From Promineifilum sp. (GTDB taxonomy: Bacteria; Chloroflexota; Anaerolineae; Promineifilales; Promineifilaceae), in NCBI GenBank assembly GCA_020634335.1, contig JACKBY010000018.1, positions 1 through 64,000 of the forward strand: a stretch of 64,000 nucleotides of DNA. The letters are read 5' to 3'. The notes under the pieces are model-generated. The model saw nothing but the letters and a program-made list of their open reading frames with translations. It did no database searches and was not told where the DNA came from. Position numbers and translations under genes: made by a program. Shown one piece after another: positions 52,696 to 61,535 of this stretch; position 1 is the stretch's first letter; each line of letters begins with the position of its first letter.

Positions 52696-53173
52696 TCAAT
52701 ACCCGTTCCATATAGATGTCATGCGGCAGGCCGTCGAACGGATCAATACGGTAGAAACCGAGCCGATCGTAGAAGGCGAGAGCGCGCACGTTTTCGTTGT
52801 CGGTCGTCAGGCGAATGCGCCGGTAGCCCGCGTGACGGGCAAAGTCGCTCAGTACCAACCACAGGCGATAGCCGATGCCCCGGCCCTGATACGGCTCCAG
52901 CAGCCACATGCGACGCAGTTCGGCCGTTTCGTCGTCAAAGCGGCGGATAGCCCCCGTGCCGATCAAACGGCCATCGTCGAGCGCCGCCAGCAGCAAACCA
53001 TCCGGCGGGCTGTAGTCGCGGGTATAGGTGTCCACGTCCTCCAGCGTGTGATCATATTGCCGGATGAACCCCACCGGGTCGCCGGGCCGGAAAAGGCGCG
53101 AGGCCACGTCGAGGATGAGGGTCCGGGCGGCGGCGGTCTCATACGATCGCAGCGGCCTGATCTCAATCGGCAT
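52670..53173 (-). CDS. GNAT-family N-acetyltransferase (tandem duplicate A)
   Basis: This 167-residue GNAT has acetyl-CoA-binding motif A in EPYQGRGIGYRLW (the Q/RxxGxG/A pyrophosphate loop reads QGRGIG) and a late YDRLGFYRI segment. The core GTGAIRRFDDETAELRRMWLL is almost identical to the next gene's, so the two are recent duplicates. The ATG at 53173 follows AAGGA and overlaps the previous gene by 11 bases. The acceptor is unknown. Confidence 0.9.
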   Translation of the reverse strand: MPIEIRPLRSYETAAARTLILDVASRLFRPGDPVGFIRQYDHTLEDVDTYTRDYSPPDGLLLAALDDGRLIGTGAIRRFDDETAELRRMWLLEPYQGRGIGYRLWLVLSDFARHAGYRRIRLTTDNENVRALAFYDRLGFYRIDPFDGLPHDIYMERVLNDNDEDEN

Positions 53174-53684
53174 TGCCATCCTTTCCCGCATTGTCCAGGT
53201 CGATCTCCAAAAACACCTCATCATCTGTATCGCGATAAGGTGGAATGGGGTAGAAACCCAGCCGGGTATAAAAGCCGATAGCCCGCTCCTGCACGGCGCT
53301 GGTGCTGAGGCGAACCCGCCCATAGCCGGCGGCGCGGGCAAAGGCGAACAACTCCTGCGCTAGCCGGTAGCCAATGCCCCGCCCGTGGTAGGCCGGCAGC
53401 AGCCACATGCGGCGCAATTCGGCCGTTTCGTCGTCAATACGCCGGATCGCGCCCGTGCCGATGAGGTCCTCGCCGTCGAGGGCCACCAGAAACCGGCCGT
53501 CCGGCGGGCTGTACTGGCCCCGGAAATCGTCCACGTCGCTCATCGCCGCGCTGTGGCGATTGGCAAACGTGGCCGCGGGGTGCTCCGGCGCGAAGATGCC
53601 GGCGGCCACAGTCAGCATCATCGCCTTGGCCGCGGGCACGTCGGCCGCCCGCAGCGGTCGAATGGTTATCGGCTCGTTGGTCAT
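53163..53684 (-). CDS. GNAT-family N-acetyltransferase (tandem duplicate B)
   Basis: This 173-residue GNAT has motif A in PAYHGRGIGYRLAQ (HGRGIG) and GFYTRLGFYPI near the C-terminus. It shares the GTGAIRRIDDETAELRRMWLL core and the SPPDG(L/R) element with the following gene, and the conservation of these segments points to tandem duplication. The start overlaps the stop of the GyrI-like gene by 4 bases (ATGA). The acceptor is unknown. Confidence 0.9.
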   Translation of the reverse strand: MTNEPITIRPLRAADVPAAKAMMLTVAAGIFAPEHPAATFANRHSAAMSDVDDFRGQYSPPDGRFLVALDGEDLIGTGAIRRIDDETAELRRMWLLPAYHGRGIGYRLAQELFAFARAAGYGRVRLSTSAVQERAIGFYTRLGFYPIPPYRDTDDEVFLEIDLDNAGKDGNAD

Positions 53685-54139
53685 TGTACCGGCGCGCAAT
53701 AGTCCATCGTCTCCCGGTAATAGACCTCGATAGGCGGCCGGGACTCGTCGGGGATTAGCCCGTGGGATGGCGCGTAGTCGGCGTAAAAGCGGCCGATCGT
53801 GTCGCCGATGGTTGCCGGGTCCTTGGGCATCGACAGGACCGCGTAGCGCCCGCCGTCCAGCTCGCGCACCTGCACCGGGCCGTCGCCGGCCGTCAGCCCT
53901 TCCGGCGCTTCGATGCAGCACCAGTAGCCCACCAGTTCATCACCCGCGGTGAAGGGCACGCCGAAGCGCCGCAGCGGGTCCGTGTCGTAGCTTTGCAGCG
54001 CCACCCAACCCTCAACCTCGCGGAACAACATGCCAATGGACTGGTTGTAGCCCCCGGCCGGCCCCTCGTCGTGATGCTCCAGCAGCGCCACGCGCACCGG
54101 CGGCAATTCGCGCACGGACACGTTCAATGGTTCGCTCAT
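53681..54139 (-). CDS. GyrI-like small-molecule-binding domain protein
   Basis: This 152-residue protein is a stand-alone GyrI-like/AraC effector-binding domain: RVALLEHHDEGPAGGYNQSIGMLFREV, then VGYWCCIEAPEGL and YAVLSMPKDPATIGDTIGRFYADYAPSHGL with the conserved acidic pocket (PPIEVY). The family binds small, often cationic compounds and in some cases protects DNA gyrase or detoxifies drugs. It sits between GNAT genes in an overlapping run, which supports a role in small-molecule resistance. The ligand is unknown. Confidence 0.9.
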   Translation of the reverse strand: MSEPLNVSVRELPPVRVALLEHHDEGPAGGYNQSIGMLFREVEGWVALQSYDTDPLRRFGVPFTAGDELVGYWCCIEAPEGLTAGDGPVQVRELDGGRYAVLSMPKDPATIGDTIGRFYADYAPSHGLIPDESRPPIEVYYRETMDYCAPVQ

Positions 54140-54158
54140 GATTTTCCCCTTGGCCGGC

Positions 54159-55091
54159 TCATTTTAACTCCCGCACGTAGCTGACCTCATGCTCGCTGAG
54201 TACGAAGCCCAGCGCCTGATAAATGGCCACTGTCTCGGCCGCGTCGCCCCATGATTCGAGCCGGACTGGCTGCCGCCCCTGCGACCGCAGCCAGTGCGCG
54301 GCGGTCAGGGCCAGCGGCGCGTGCAGCCCGGCCGCCCGCTGCTCCGGCACCACGCCCGGCTGGTCGAGGACGTGGGGCGTGTCGCCGCCGGCCGACGCCA
54401 ACGAACGGCATTGCGCGACGGCGTGACCCGCCCTGTCGAACACGATGAAAATGCCGTTGGGGTCGAAATTGTCCAAAATATCGGCCATACGGGCTTCATC
54501 AACCATGCCCGGCGTATTCTCCCAATGGCCCCACAGATCGCCAAACGTGCGATTGCACAGCGCGGTCAGCACAGACAAATCCCCGACTTCAGCATACGGC
54601 CTGACAGAATATCCGTCGGGCCAATCAGGGGGCGGCAGCGCCACTTCCGGCGATGCCAGCAGCGCCCAGGTGTCGCCGCGAAAGCGAAAGCCCTGACTCA
54701 GCAGAAAGCGTAGCGCGTCCTGGTTGGCGGCGGCCACGTCAATCGCCAGGTAGCGAGTGCCCAGTTGGGTCGCCTTCGCCACCAATTCATCGATCAGCAG
54801 GCGACCCAAGCCGCGCCGACGCCAGGCCGGATGCACCTTTGCATCGCCGTAACAGCGCTCGGCCGTTTGATAGAAAAGCACGCCATAACCAGCCAGTTTA
54901 CCGTTTTCTTCCGGCGCAGGCACTACCCAACGATAGACATTTGGTCTGGTCACCGCCTTCTCCATCTGCTCGACGGCAACCGACGCCTCACGGCCCTCGG
55001 CCAGCTCGACGGTGTTGTGCAACGCCACCAGCGCGGCGAGGTCTTCTTCCGGCCGGAACGGTCGCACGACCGACTCTGTGTGGGTGGGCAT
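54159..55091 (-). CDS. Dual GNAT acetyltransferase (MshD-like architecture)
   Basis: This 310-residue protein has two GNAT domains. The first (about 5-145) carries HPAWRRRGLGRLLIDEL (RRRGLG loop) and YLAIDVAAANQDALRFLLSQGFRFRG. The second (about 155-308) carries a degenerate loop (PEQRAAGLHAPLALTA) and ETVAIYQALGFVLSEHE. The layout is that of mycothiol synthase MshD, but mycothiol is not expected outside Actinobacteria, so another acceptor is likely. It is the first gene of a minus-strand run with the GyrI-like, GNAT and RidA genes. Confidence 0.88.
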   Translation of the reverse strand: MPTHTESVVRPFRPEEDLAALVALHNTVELAEGREASVAVEQMEKAVTRPNVYRWVVPAPEENGKLAGYGVLFYQTAERCYGDAKVHPAWRRRGLGRLLIDELVAKATQLGTRYLAIDVAAANQDALRFLLSQGFRFRGDTWALLASPEVALPPPDWPDGYSVRPYAEVGDLSVLTALCNRTFGDLWGHWENTPGMVDEARMADILDNFDPNGIFIVFDRAGHAVAQCRSLASAGGDTPHVLDQPGVVPEQRAAGLHAPLALTAAHWLRSQGRQPVRLESWGDAAETVAIYQALGFVLSEHEVSYVRELK

Positions 55092-55271
55092 GGGCTTTGT
55101 CTCCTGTTCTGACGACGGTCCACGGATAACAGCTCGGTGGAGAGATTAACGCAAGGACGACAAGACGCCAACCCGCAACCGCAACGTCCCTCTGCGTCCC
55201 GCCGCCTTTCCCCCTTCTCCCCTGCTCCCTTTCTCCCCTTCCCCCAACATATGACTTTCGCCGCCTTCACG

Positions 55272-55287
55272 GGTGACACACGTCACC
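55272..55287 (+). promoter_or_regulatory. CRP/FNR-type operator upstream of mutA
   Basis: GGTGAC-ACAC-GTCACC is a perfect inverted repeat that contains GTGA-N6-TCAC, the core of CRP-family sites. Its centre lies about 42 bases upstream of the predicted transcription start (55322), which is the class II activator position. No CRP gene is in the window. Confidence 0.5.
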
Positions 55288-55315
55288 TGACACAACCGGA
55301 CGGCTGATGTACTAT
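55287..55315 (+). promoter_or_regulatory. Promoter of mutA, near-leaderless
   Basis: CTGACA (55287-55292) and TACTAT (55310-55315) are exactly 17 bases apart. The ATG at 55324 lies 2 bases after the expected transcription start at 55322, so the mRNA would be leaderless or nearly so. No ribosome-binding site is present. The left part of the 55092-55323 spacer is a pyrimidine-rich stretch (about 55188-55248). Confidence 0.6.
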
Positions 55316-55323
55316 AGGCGCGT

Positions 55324-57477
55324 ATGGACGACACACAACAGGACGAGTCCCTCCCTTTTGATGAATTTCCCCGGCCCACCTTCGAAGCATGGCAGGTGGC
55401 GGCCGTCGAATCTCTGGGCGGCAAGCCGCTGGACAAGCTGACCACGCCGACCTATGAGGGCATCCCCCTCCAGCCACTCTACCGGCGCGAGGACACGGCC
55501 AGCATCGCTGCGGCCCACACCGTGCCCGGCCAGGCCCCCTACCTTCGCGGCGCTCATGCGGCGGGCTACGTCGAACGGCCCTGGGCCATCGCCCAGGAAC
55601 TGGCCTACGGCCGCCCGGCAGCCTTCAACCAGGCCTTGCGCTTCGACCTGGAGCATGGGCAGACGGCGGTCAACCTGCTGCTCGACGGCCCCACGCGCGC
55701 CGGGAAGGACCCCGACGCCGCCCAACCGGGCGAAGTCGGCCGCGGCGGCGTATCGCTGGCCTCTGTGGAGGACGTGGCTGTGGCCCTGAAAGGGGTCGAT
55801 CTGGCCGCCGTGCCCCTCTTCGTGCGCGCCGGCACAGTGGCGTTGCCGCTGCTGGCCCTGCTGGTGGCCCACCTGCGCCGGGCCGGGCGGCCGGTGAGCG
55901 ACTTGCACGGCTGCCTGGAAGACGACCCGCTGGGCGTATTGGCCCACGAGGGCGCGCTGCCCCTGTCGCTGGCGCGGGCCTACGACGAGATGGCCCAGCT
56001 GACACTGTGGGCCGCTCACCACGCGCCGCGCCTGGCGACGGTGGCCGTCCACACCTATCCCTATCACAACGCCGGAGCCAACGCCGTGCAGGAACTGGCC
56101 TTCGCTCTGGCGACCGGCGTCGCCTACGTGCGCGCCCTGACGCGGCGCGAGGTGGACGTCAACGTCGCCGCCGCCCACCTGCGTTTTGACTTCGCCGTCG
56201 GCGGCAATTTCTTCATGGAGATCGCCAAGCTGCGGGCGGCGCGGCTGCTCTGGGCGCAGGCGGTGGCGGCGTTCGGCGGCAACGACGACGCGCAACGGAT
56301 GCGGCTCCATGCCCGCACCGCCCGCCGCAACAAGACAGCCGTCGATCCCTATGCCAACATGCTGCGCGTCACGACCGAGGCATTGGCCGCGGCCGTTGGC
56401 GGCGTGGAGAGCCTCCACGTGTCGCCGTTTGATGAACCCATTCGCCCACCCGACGATTTCTCGCGCCGCATCGCCCGCAACGTGCAGGTCATCCTGCAGG
56501 AAGAGGCGCACCTGACCGAGGTCATCGACCCGGCCGGCGGAGCCTACGCCGTGGAGGCGCTGACCGACCAACTGGCCCGCGAAGCGTGGGCGTTGTTCCA
56601 GGAGGTGGAGCACAAGGGCGGCATGGCCGAGGCCTTGAAAGACGGCCTGGCCCAGTCCCGCATCGCCGCCGTGGCCGACCAGCGGGCCGCCAACCTGGCG
56701 AAGAGGCGCGACGTGGTTGTCGGCGCCAACCAGTTCGCCAACCCGAACGAGCTCGATCCGCTGGTGGACGAGACCGACTACGAGGCCCTTCACCGCGAGC
56801 GAGCGGCACAGATCTCGACCTATCGCACCCACGATGACGACGCCGGCCCCCTGTCGGCCCACGTCACCGCGCTGGAACGGCTGGCCGATATGATGGTCGC
56901 CCCGCCGGAGACGATGGTCGAGACGGCCATCGCCGCGGCTCTGTCCGGGGCGAGTTTGGGCGAGATCACCCGGACGCTGCGGCTCAACGACAGCGCCCGG
57001 CCGACCATCGTGCCCGTCTCGCTCAAACGGGCATCCGAGCCGTTTGAGGCCTTGCGCAACAAAGCGGCCGGCTACACCGCCGCCCACGGCGCGCACCCGC
57101 GCCTGTTCCTTGCCAATCTTGGCCCGCCGCGGCAGCACAAGGCGCGGGCCGACTTCGCTCAGGGCTTCTTCGAGGTCGGCGGCTTCGAGGTGTTGACCAA
57201 CAACGGCTTCCCCACGCCGGAAGCCGCGGCCGCGGCGGCCCTCAAGTCCGGCGCGCCGGCCGTGGTCATCTGCTCGACCGACGAGACCTATCCCGATGTT
57301 GTCCCGCCCTTAGCGGAGGCCATCCGTGCCCAAGCCCCGGAGACGGTGATCATCCTGGCCGGTCGCCCGGCCGAGCAGGTCGAGGCGCTGAAAGCGACCG
57401 GGGTGGACGAATTCATCTACTTCGGGGCGGATTGTTTGGCATTGAATGAGTGGTTGATTGAGCGCATATCGGCCTGA
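55324..57477 (+). CDS. mutA: Methylmalonyl-CoA mutase small subunit
   Basis: This 717-residue protein resembles the mutase TIM-barrel plus B12-domain architecture, but the B12 part lacks the DxHxxG motif; the equivalent segment reads GPPRQHKARADF. The barrel retains parts such as VGGNFFMEIAKLRAARLLWAQ, GGVESLHVSPFDEP and IDPAGGAYAVEALT. Those losses are typical of the non-catalytic MutA subunit, which pairs with MutB to convert methylmalonyl-CoA and succinyl-CoA. MutB follows 92 bases later on the same strand. The promoter carries a CRP-type site. Confidence 0.92.
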   Translation: MDDTQQDESLPFDEFPRPTFEAWQVAAVESLGGKPLDKLTTPTYEGIPLQPLYRREDTASIAAAHTVPGQAPYLRGAHAAGYVERPWAIAQELAYGRPAAFNQALRFDLEHGQTAVNLLLDGPTRAGKDPDAAQPGEVGRGGVSLASVEDVAVALKGVDLAAVPLFVRAGTVALPLLALLVAHLRRAGRPVSDLHGCLEDDPLGVLAHEGALPLSLARAYDEMAQLTLWAAHHAPRLATVAVHTYPYHNAGANAVQELAFALATGVAYVRALTRREVDVNVAAAHLRFDFAVGGNFFMEIAKLRAARLLWAQAVAAFGGNDDAQRMRLHARTARRNKTAVDPYANMLRVTTEALAAAVGGVESLHVSPFDEPIRPPDDFSRRIARNVQVILQEEAHLTEVIDPAGGAYAVEALTDQLAREAWALFQEVEHKGGMAEALKDGLAQSRIAAVADQRAANLAKRRDVVVGANQFANPNELDPLVDETDYEALHRERAAQISTYRTHDDDAGPLSAHVTALERLADMMVAPPETMVETAIAAALSGASLGEITRTLRLNDSARPTIVPVSLKRASEPFEALRNKAAGYTAAHGAHPRLFLANLGPPRQHKARADFAQGFFEVGGFEVLTNNGFPTPEAAAAAALKSGAPAVVICSTDETYPDVVPPLAEAIRAQAPETVIILAGRPAEQVEALKATGVDEFIYFGADCLALNEWLIERISA

Positions 57478-57569
57478 GGGCAGCGAGTGACCATCTCAAG
57501 CGTGCCGGCGACACTGACCTACTGCTTGCGGACCCACTGCTTACTGACGCCATTACCCACTGAATTCCC

Positions 57570-59750
57570 ATGACCCACCCCGACTTCACCCAAATCCCCT
57601 TCCAGTCCGACTACAAGCCGCAATCGCTGGCCGACTGGCAGGCCGCGCTGGAACGCGAGACCGGCCGCCCCGCCGGCGATTTCCTGTGGCACACGATGGA
57701 GCAGATCGACGTACGGCCGCTCTACACCGCCGGCGACATGGCCGGGCTGCCGCATCTCGACTACGTGGCCGGTCTGCCACCCTATCTGCGCGGCCCCTAC
57801 CCGGCCATGTACGTCGTGCGGCCGTGGACGGTGCGCCAGTATGCCGGGTTCAGCACGGCCGAGGAGAGCAACGCCTTCTACCGCCGCAACCTGGCCGGCG
57901 GGCAGCGCGGCCTGTCCGTGGCCTTCGACTTGGCGACCCACCGCGGCTACGACAGCGACCACCCGCGCGTCGTCGGCGACGTGGGCAAGGCCGGCGTGGC
58001 GATTAGTTCGCTGGCCGATATGAAAATTTTGTTCGACGGCATTCCCCTCGACAAGATGTCGGTCTCCATGACCATGAACGGCGCGGTGCTGCCGATCATG
58101 GCCTTCTACATCGTCGCCGCCGAAGAGCAAGGCGTCAGCCACGCCCAGCTGACGGGCACGATCCAGAACGACATCCTCAAAGAGTACATGGTGCGCAATA
58201 CCTACATCTACCCGCCGGAGGGGTCGATGCGCATCGTCGGCGACATCTTCGCCTACACCGCGCGGGAGATGCCCAAGTTCAACAGCATCAGCATCTCCGG
58301 CTACCACATGCAGGAGGCGGGGGCCACGGCCGACATCGAACTGGGCTACACACTGGCCGACGGGCTGGAATACGTGCGCACCGGCCTCAAGGCGGGGCTG
58401 AGCATCGACGCCTTTGCCCCCCGCCTGTCCTTCTTCTGGGCCATCGGCATGAACTACTTCATGGAGATCGCCAAGATGCGCGCCGCCCGGCTGCTGTGGG
58501 CCAGGCTGATCAAGGGCTTCGACCCGCAAGACCCCAAGTCAATGGCCCTGCGCACCCACTGCCAGACCAGCGGCTGGAGCCTGACCGAGGGCGATCCGTT
58601 CAACAACGTCGCTCGCACCTGTCTTGAGGCCATGGCCGCCGTGCTGGGCGGCACGCAATCGCTGCACACCAACGCCCTCGACGAGGCCATCGCCCTGCCC
58701 ACCGACTTCTCGGCCCGCATCGCCCGCAACACGCAGCTTTATTTGCAGCACGAGACGGGCATCACCCAGATTGTCGATCCCTGGGGCGGCTCCTACCTGG
58801 TGGAGACCCTCACCGACGAACTGGCCCGCCGCGCCATGACCCACATCCGCGAGATCGACGGCCTGGGCGGCATGACCAGGGCGCTGGAGACCGGCCTGCC
58901 CAAGATGCGCATCGAGGAAGCGGCCGCCCGCCGCCAGGCGCGCATCGACTCCAGGGCCGAGACCATCGTCGGCGTCAACAAGTACCGGTTGGCCCGCGAA
59001 GCGCCGATTGACATTCTCGAAGTGGACAACACTGCCGTGCGCGAGCAGCAGATCGCCCGGCTGAACGAACTGCGAGCCGCGCGCGACGAAGCGGCCGTGG
59101 AACACGCGCTGGACGCGCTAAGCCAGGCCGCGGCCGGCGACGACGGCAACTTGCTGGAGCTGGCCGTGGACGCCGCCCGCGCCCGCGCCACGCTGGGTGA
59201 AATTTCAGGCGCGCTGGAGCGCGTCTGGGGGAGGCACAAGGCCGTGATTCGATCCATTGCCGGCGTCTACCGCGCCGAATACGGCGACGACGAGGCTATC
59301 GCGCAGGTGCGCCGCCTGACCGACGAGTTCGCTGAGGTAGAAGGACGCCGGCCGCGTATCCTCGTCGCCAAGATGGGCCAGGACGGCCACGACCGGGGAG
59401 CCAAGGTCATCGCCACAGCCTACGCTGACCTGGGCTTCGACGTCGACATCGGCCCGCTGTTCCAGACACCGGACGAAGTGGCCCGGCAGGCGATGGAGAA
59501 CGACGTCCACGTGGTCGGCGTCAGCTCGCTGGCCGCGGGGCACAAGACACTCGTCCCCCAGCTGGCGGCCGAACTGGCGCGCCTGGGCCGCGACGACATC
59601 ATGATCGTCGTCGGCGGCGTCATCCCCGCCCAGGACTACGAGTTCCTCTACACCCACGGCGCGGCGGCTATCTTCGGTCCGGGGACGGTCATCCCGGTAG
59701 CGGCGGGGAAGATCGTGGGCGAGTTAAACAGGCGGTTGGGGCATGGGTAG
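57570..59750 (+). CDS. mutB: Methylmalonyl-CoA mutase large (catalytic) subunit
   Basis: This 726-residue enzyme isomerises methylmalonyl-CoA and succinyl-CoA with adenosylcobalamin. The barrel has RPWTVRQYAGFSTAEESNAFY and RGLSVAFDLATHRGYDSDHPRV, with the substrate-binding Tyr and His regions, and TIQNDILKEYMVRNTYIYPP. The B12 domain near residue 600 has the complete KMGQDGHDRGAKV motif with the cobalt-binding His and GVSSLAAGHKTLVPQL. It pairs with the preceding mutA. The MeaB/ArgK chaperone is not in the window. The length is normal for MutB. Confidence 0.96.
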   Translation: MTHPDFTQIPFQSDYKPQSLADWQAALERETGRPAGDFLWHTMEQIDVRPLYTAGDMAGLPHLDYVAGLPPYLRGPYPAMYVVRPWTVRQYAGFSTAEESNAFYRRNLAGGQRGLSVAFDLATHRGYDSDHPRVVGDVGKAGVAISSLADMKILFDGIPLDKMSVSMTMNGAVLPIMAFYIVAAEEQGVSHAQLTGTIQNDILKEYMVRNTYIYPPEGSMRIVGDIFAYTAREMPKFNSISISGYHMQEAGATADIELGYTLADGLEYVRTGLKAGLSIDAFAPRLSFFWAIGMNYFMEIAKMRAARLLWARLIKGFDPQDPKSMALRTHCQTSGWSLTEGDPFNNVARTCLEAMAAVLGGTQSLHTNALDEAIALPTDFSARIARNTQLYLQHETGITQIVDPWGGSYLVETLTDELARRAMTHIREIDGLGGMTRALETGLPKMRIEEAAARRQARIDSRAETIVGVNKYRLAREAPIDILEVDNTAVREQQIARLNELRAARDEAAVEHALDALSQAAAGDDGNLLELAVDAARARATLGEISGALERVWGRHKAVIRSIAGVYRAEYGDDEAIAQVRRLTDEFAEVEGRRPRILVAKMGQDGHDRGAKVIATAYADLGFDVDIGPLFQTPDEVARQAMENDVHVVGVSSLAAGHKTLVPQLAAELARLGRDDIMIVVGGVIPAQDYEFLYTHGAAAIFGPGTVIPVAAGKIVGELNRRLGHG

Positions 59751-59798
59751 CAGTCAGTCATCAGCAGCACGGTTCTGTGAGTTAAACAGGACGGTGCG

Positions 59799-59885
59799 GT
59801 GCGGCCGATTGACCTGCCCACCATCTTTCGCGATTTCGATGACTACTGGTTGCCGTTTCGGCGCGGTGAGGGGCCGGCGGGTTGA
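59799..59885 (+). pseudogene. Remnant of a SAM-dependent methyltransferase
   Basis: In the spacer after mutB a 28-codon stretch reads IDLPTIFRDFDDYW-LPFRRGEGPAG and then stops. The FDDYW.PF..G.GPA pattern matches the inner part of a common class I methyltransferase family, but only this fragment remains. It overlaps no gene. The rest of 59751-59892 has no recognisable sequence. Confidence 0.45.
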
Positions 59886-59892
59886 GAAGGCT

Positions 59893-60453
59893 CTACACCT
59901 TCAACGAGCCGCGAAACCCCCGCGCCGCATAGTAGGAATCCGCGCCGTTGTGATAGACGAAGACGGTATCGTAGCGGCGATCACAGAAAAGCGCGCCACC
60001 GAGTTCCCTGATTGCCGCCGGCGTTTTAACCCAGCTTGACGTCTTCAGGTCGAACCGGCCGAGTTGCTGCAACGCCCGATACTCGGTTTCCGACAATAGC
60101 TCGATGCCCATGGCCGCGGCCAGGCTGACGGCATTATTATCCGGGGGGTAGTTTTTCCGCCCTTCCTGCGCTTCGCGGTCATAACAAATGCTGCGACGAC
60201 CTTTGGGGCTTTCGGCCGAGCAATCGTAAAAAATGAATTCGCCGGTGCGCTCGTCCCGGCCGATCACATCCGGCTCGCCGCCGGTCTGTTCCATTTCATT
60301 GAGCGACCACAGCTTTTCAGGGTTGGCTTCCAACCGGGCCTGAACGTCAGCCCACTCAAGGCTCTGATGACGATCCTTGTTTTTCTCAAATCGGGTTCTG
60401 AGCGTGTGGAGGAGTTCGTCGCGGTCTTGCGGTAACAGGGGGGTTGTGGGCAT
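59893..60453 (-). CDS. DUF4256 protein
   Basis: This 186-residue soluble protein matches the DUF4256 family almost end to end: LRTRFEKNKDRHQSLEWADVQARLEAN, NEMEQTGGEPDVIGRDERTGEFIFYDCSAESPKGRRSICYDREA and DLKTSSWVKTPAAIRELGGALFCDRRYDTVFVYHNGADSYYAARGFRGSL. The family is widespread but its activity is unknown; strong conservation of Asp, Glu, Lys and His residues suggests an enzyme. It is encoded 18 bases after the next gene on the same strand. Confidence 0.93.
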   Translation of the reverse strand: MPTTPLLPQDRDELLHTLRTRFEKNKDRHQSLEWADVQARLEANPEKLWSLNEMEQTGGEPDVIGRDERTGEFIFYDCSAESPKGRRSICYDREAQEGRKNYPPDNNAVSLAAAMGIELLSETEYRALQQLGRFDLKTSSWVKTPAAIRELGGALFCDRRYDTVFVYHNGADSYYAARGFRGSLKV

Positions 60454-60471
60454 ATTTCTCTCCTGGGCCGG

Positions 60472-61428
60472 CTAGGGTTGCGCAAACGGCGTCCCTAATC
60501 GCGCCCAAACGGGAAAATGATCGCTGGCGGTAACGTCGTCCAGCACCCCGGCGACGCGCGGCCGGAAGCCACGGCTGAAGAGGTGGTCGGTGGCCGAGGG
60601 ACGCAGCCCGAAGCGCGTGTATGTCGGCCCCAGATCGGCCGTGGCCTGGTCGAGATCGGCCCCGTCGAATTGCGCGGCCAAGGCCCGGACGCCCCGGCCG
60701 GTGACGGTGTTGAAATCGCCGCCGACGATGACGAGAGAGGCGCCGGCCGGAATATCGTCGAGAAGGGCATCGACCTGCGCGGCCCTCATGGCTGACGGCG
60801 CGGTGGACACCTCGATGTGGGTGGAGTAGACCACCACCGGGGCGTCGCCCAGCTGCACCACGGCGCGCGTGGCCGTGCGCTGTTGGCCGGTCAGGGGATG
60901 CAGGCCGGGCAGGATGAGCTTGGTCGGCTCGATGATGGGCCAACGAGCCAGGATGGCGTTGCCGAAGTTATCGCCGTCCTCGGCCACCGACGCCGGATAG
61001 TAGACGTAGTTGAAATCTAGCGCCGCGGCAATGGCGGCGACGCCGGCCTCATCCATCTCCTGCAGCAGAATGATGTCGGCATCGGGCAAGGGCGGAATTT
61101 CCTGAAAGGCCCGTATGGTTTCGGTGATCGCCTCACCATAGCGCAAATTGTAGCTGACGACGACGATGTCGTCCGGCGCGGGCCGGGGCTGCAGGGCCGC
61201 CTCGCCGGTGAACAAGGGCCCGGCCGGATCGATGTAATTCTCCGTCTGCGGCAGCACGTTAGCCGCCAATGCGTTCAAGCCGTTGCTGAAATTCATAGCC
61301 GGGATTGCTCCGATGGTCGTTGCCGTCGCGGGAATGCCCGCACAAGCCGCCAGGCCGCAGAGGGCCAGGATTGCCGGCAGCCCCAGCCACACGGCCGCAT
61401 TTTTGATCGTGAATCGTTGGCTCATCAT
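60472..61428 (-). CDS. Endonuclease/exonuclease/phosphatase (EEP)-fold lipoprotein
   Basis: This 318-residue exported protein has a signal peptide with LAAC lipobox (about residue 28) and an EEP domain: VVVSYNLRYGEAI, DIILLQEMDEAGV (metal-binding Glu), VVYSTHIEV, VIVGGDFNTVTG (GDFN motif) and the terminal ASDHFPVWA (catalytic His). All DNase I-superfamily residues seem kept. It could be a surface phosphodiesterase or nuclease. The ATG at 61428 is chosen because the upstream extension does not contain a signal. It probably shares a transcript with DUF4256. Confidence 0.88.
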   Translation of the reverse strand: MMSQRFTIKNAAVWLGLPAILALCGLAACAGIPATATTIGAIPAMNFSNGLNALAANVLPQTENYIDPAGPLFTGEAALQPRPAPDDIVVVSYNLRYGEAITETIRAFQEIPPLPDADIILLQEMDEAGVAAIAAALDFNYVYYPASVAEDGDNFGNAILARWPIIEPTKLILPGLHPLTGQQRTATRAVVQLGDAPVVVYSTHIEVSTAPSAMRAAQVDALLDDIPAGASLVIVGGDFNTVTGRGVRALAAQFDGADLDQATADLGPTYTRFGLRPSATDHLFSRGFRPRVAGVLDDVTASDHFPVWARLGTPFAQP

Positions 61429-61535
61429 TGCTTTCCGGCCGCCGTCCCCCCGCGAGAACGCCGCGGCCGACCGGCGTGTACTGTACCATATCCTGCCCAC
61501 CACACCGGAATCCACGCCATTTTCTTATCAGCCCC

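Noticed and set aside
55188..55248. Homopyrimidine-rich stretch upstream of mutA
   Set aside because: Composition is unusual but there is no mirror symmetry that I can support for triplex DNA.
59743..60039. 98-codon plus-strand ORF overlapping the end of mutB and the DUF4256 gene
   Set aside because: It overlaps the well-supported DUF4256 gene on the opposite strand and its translation resembles no family.
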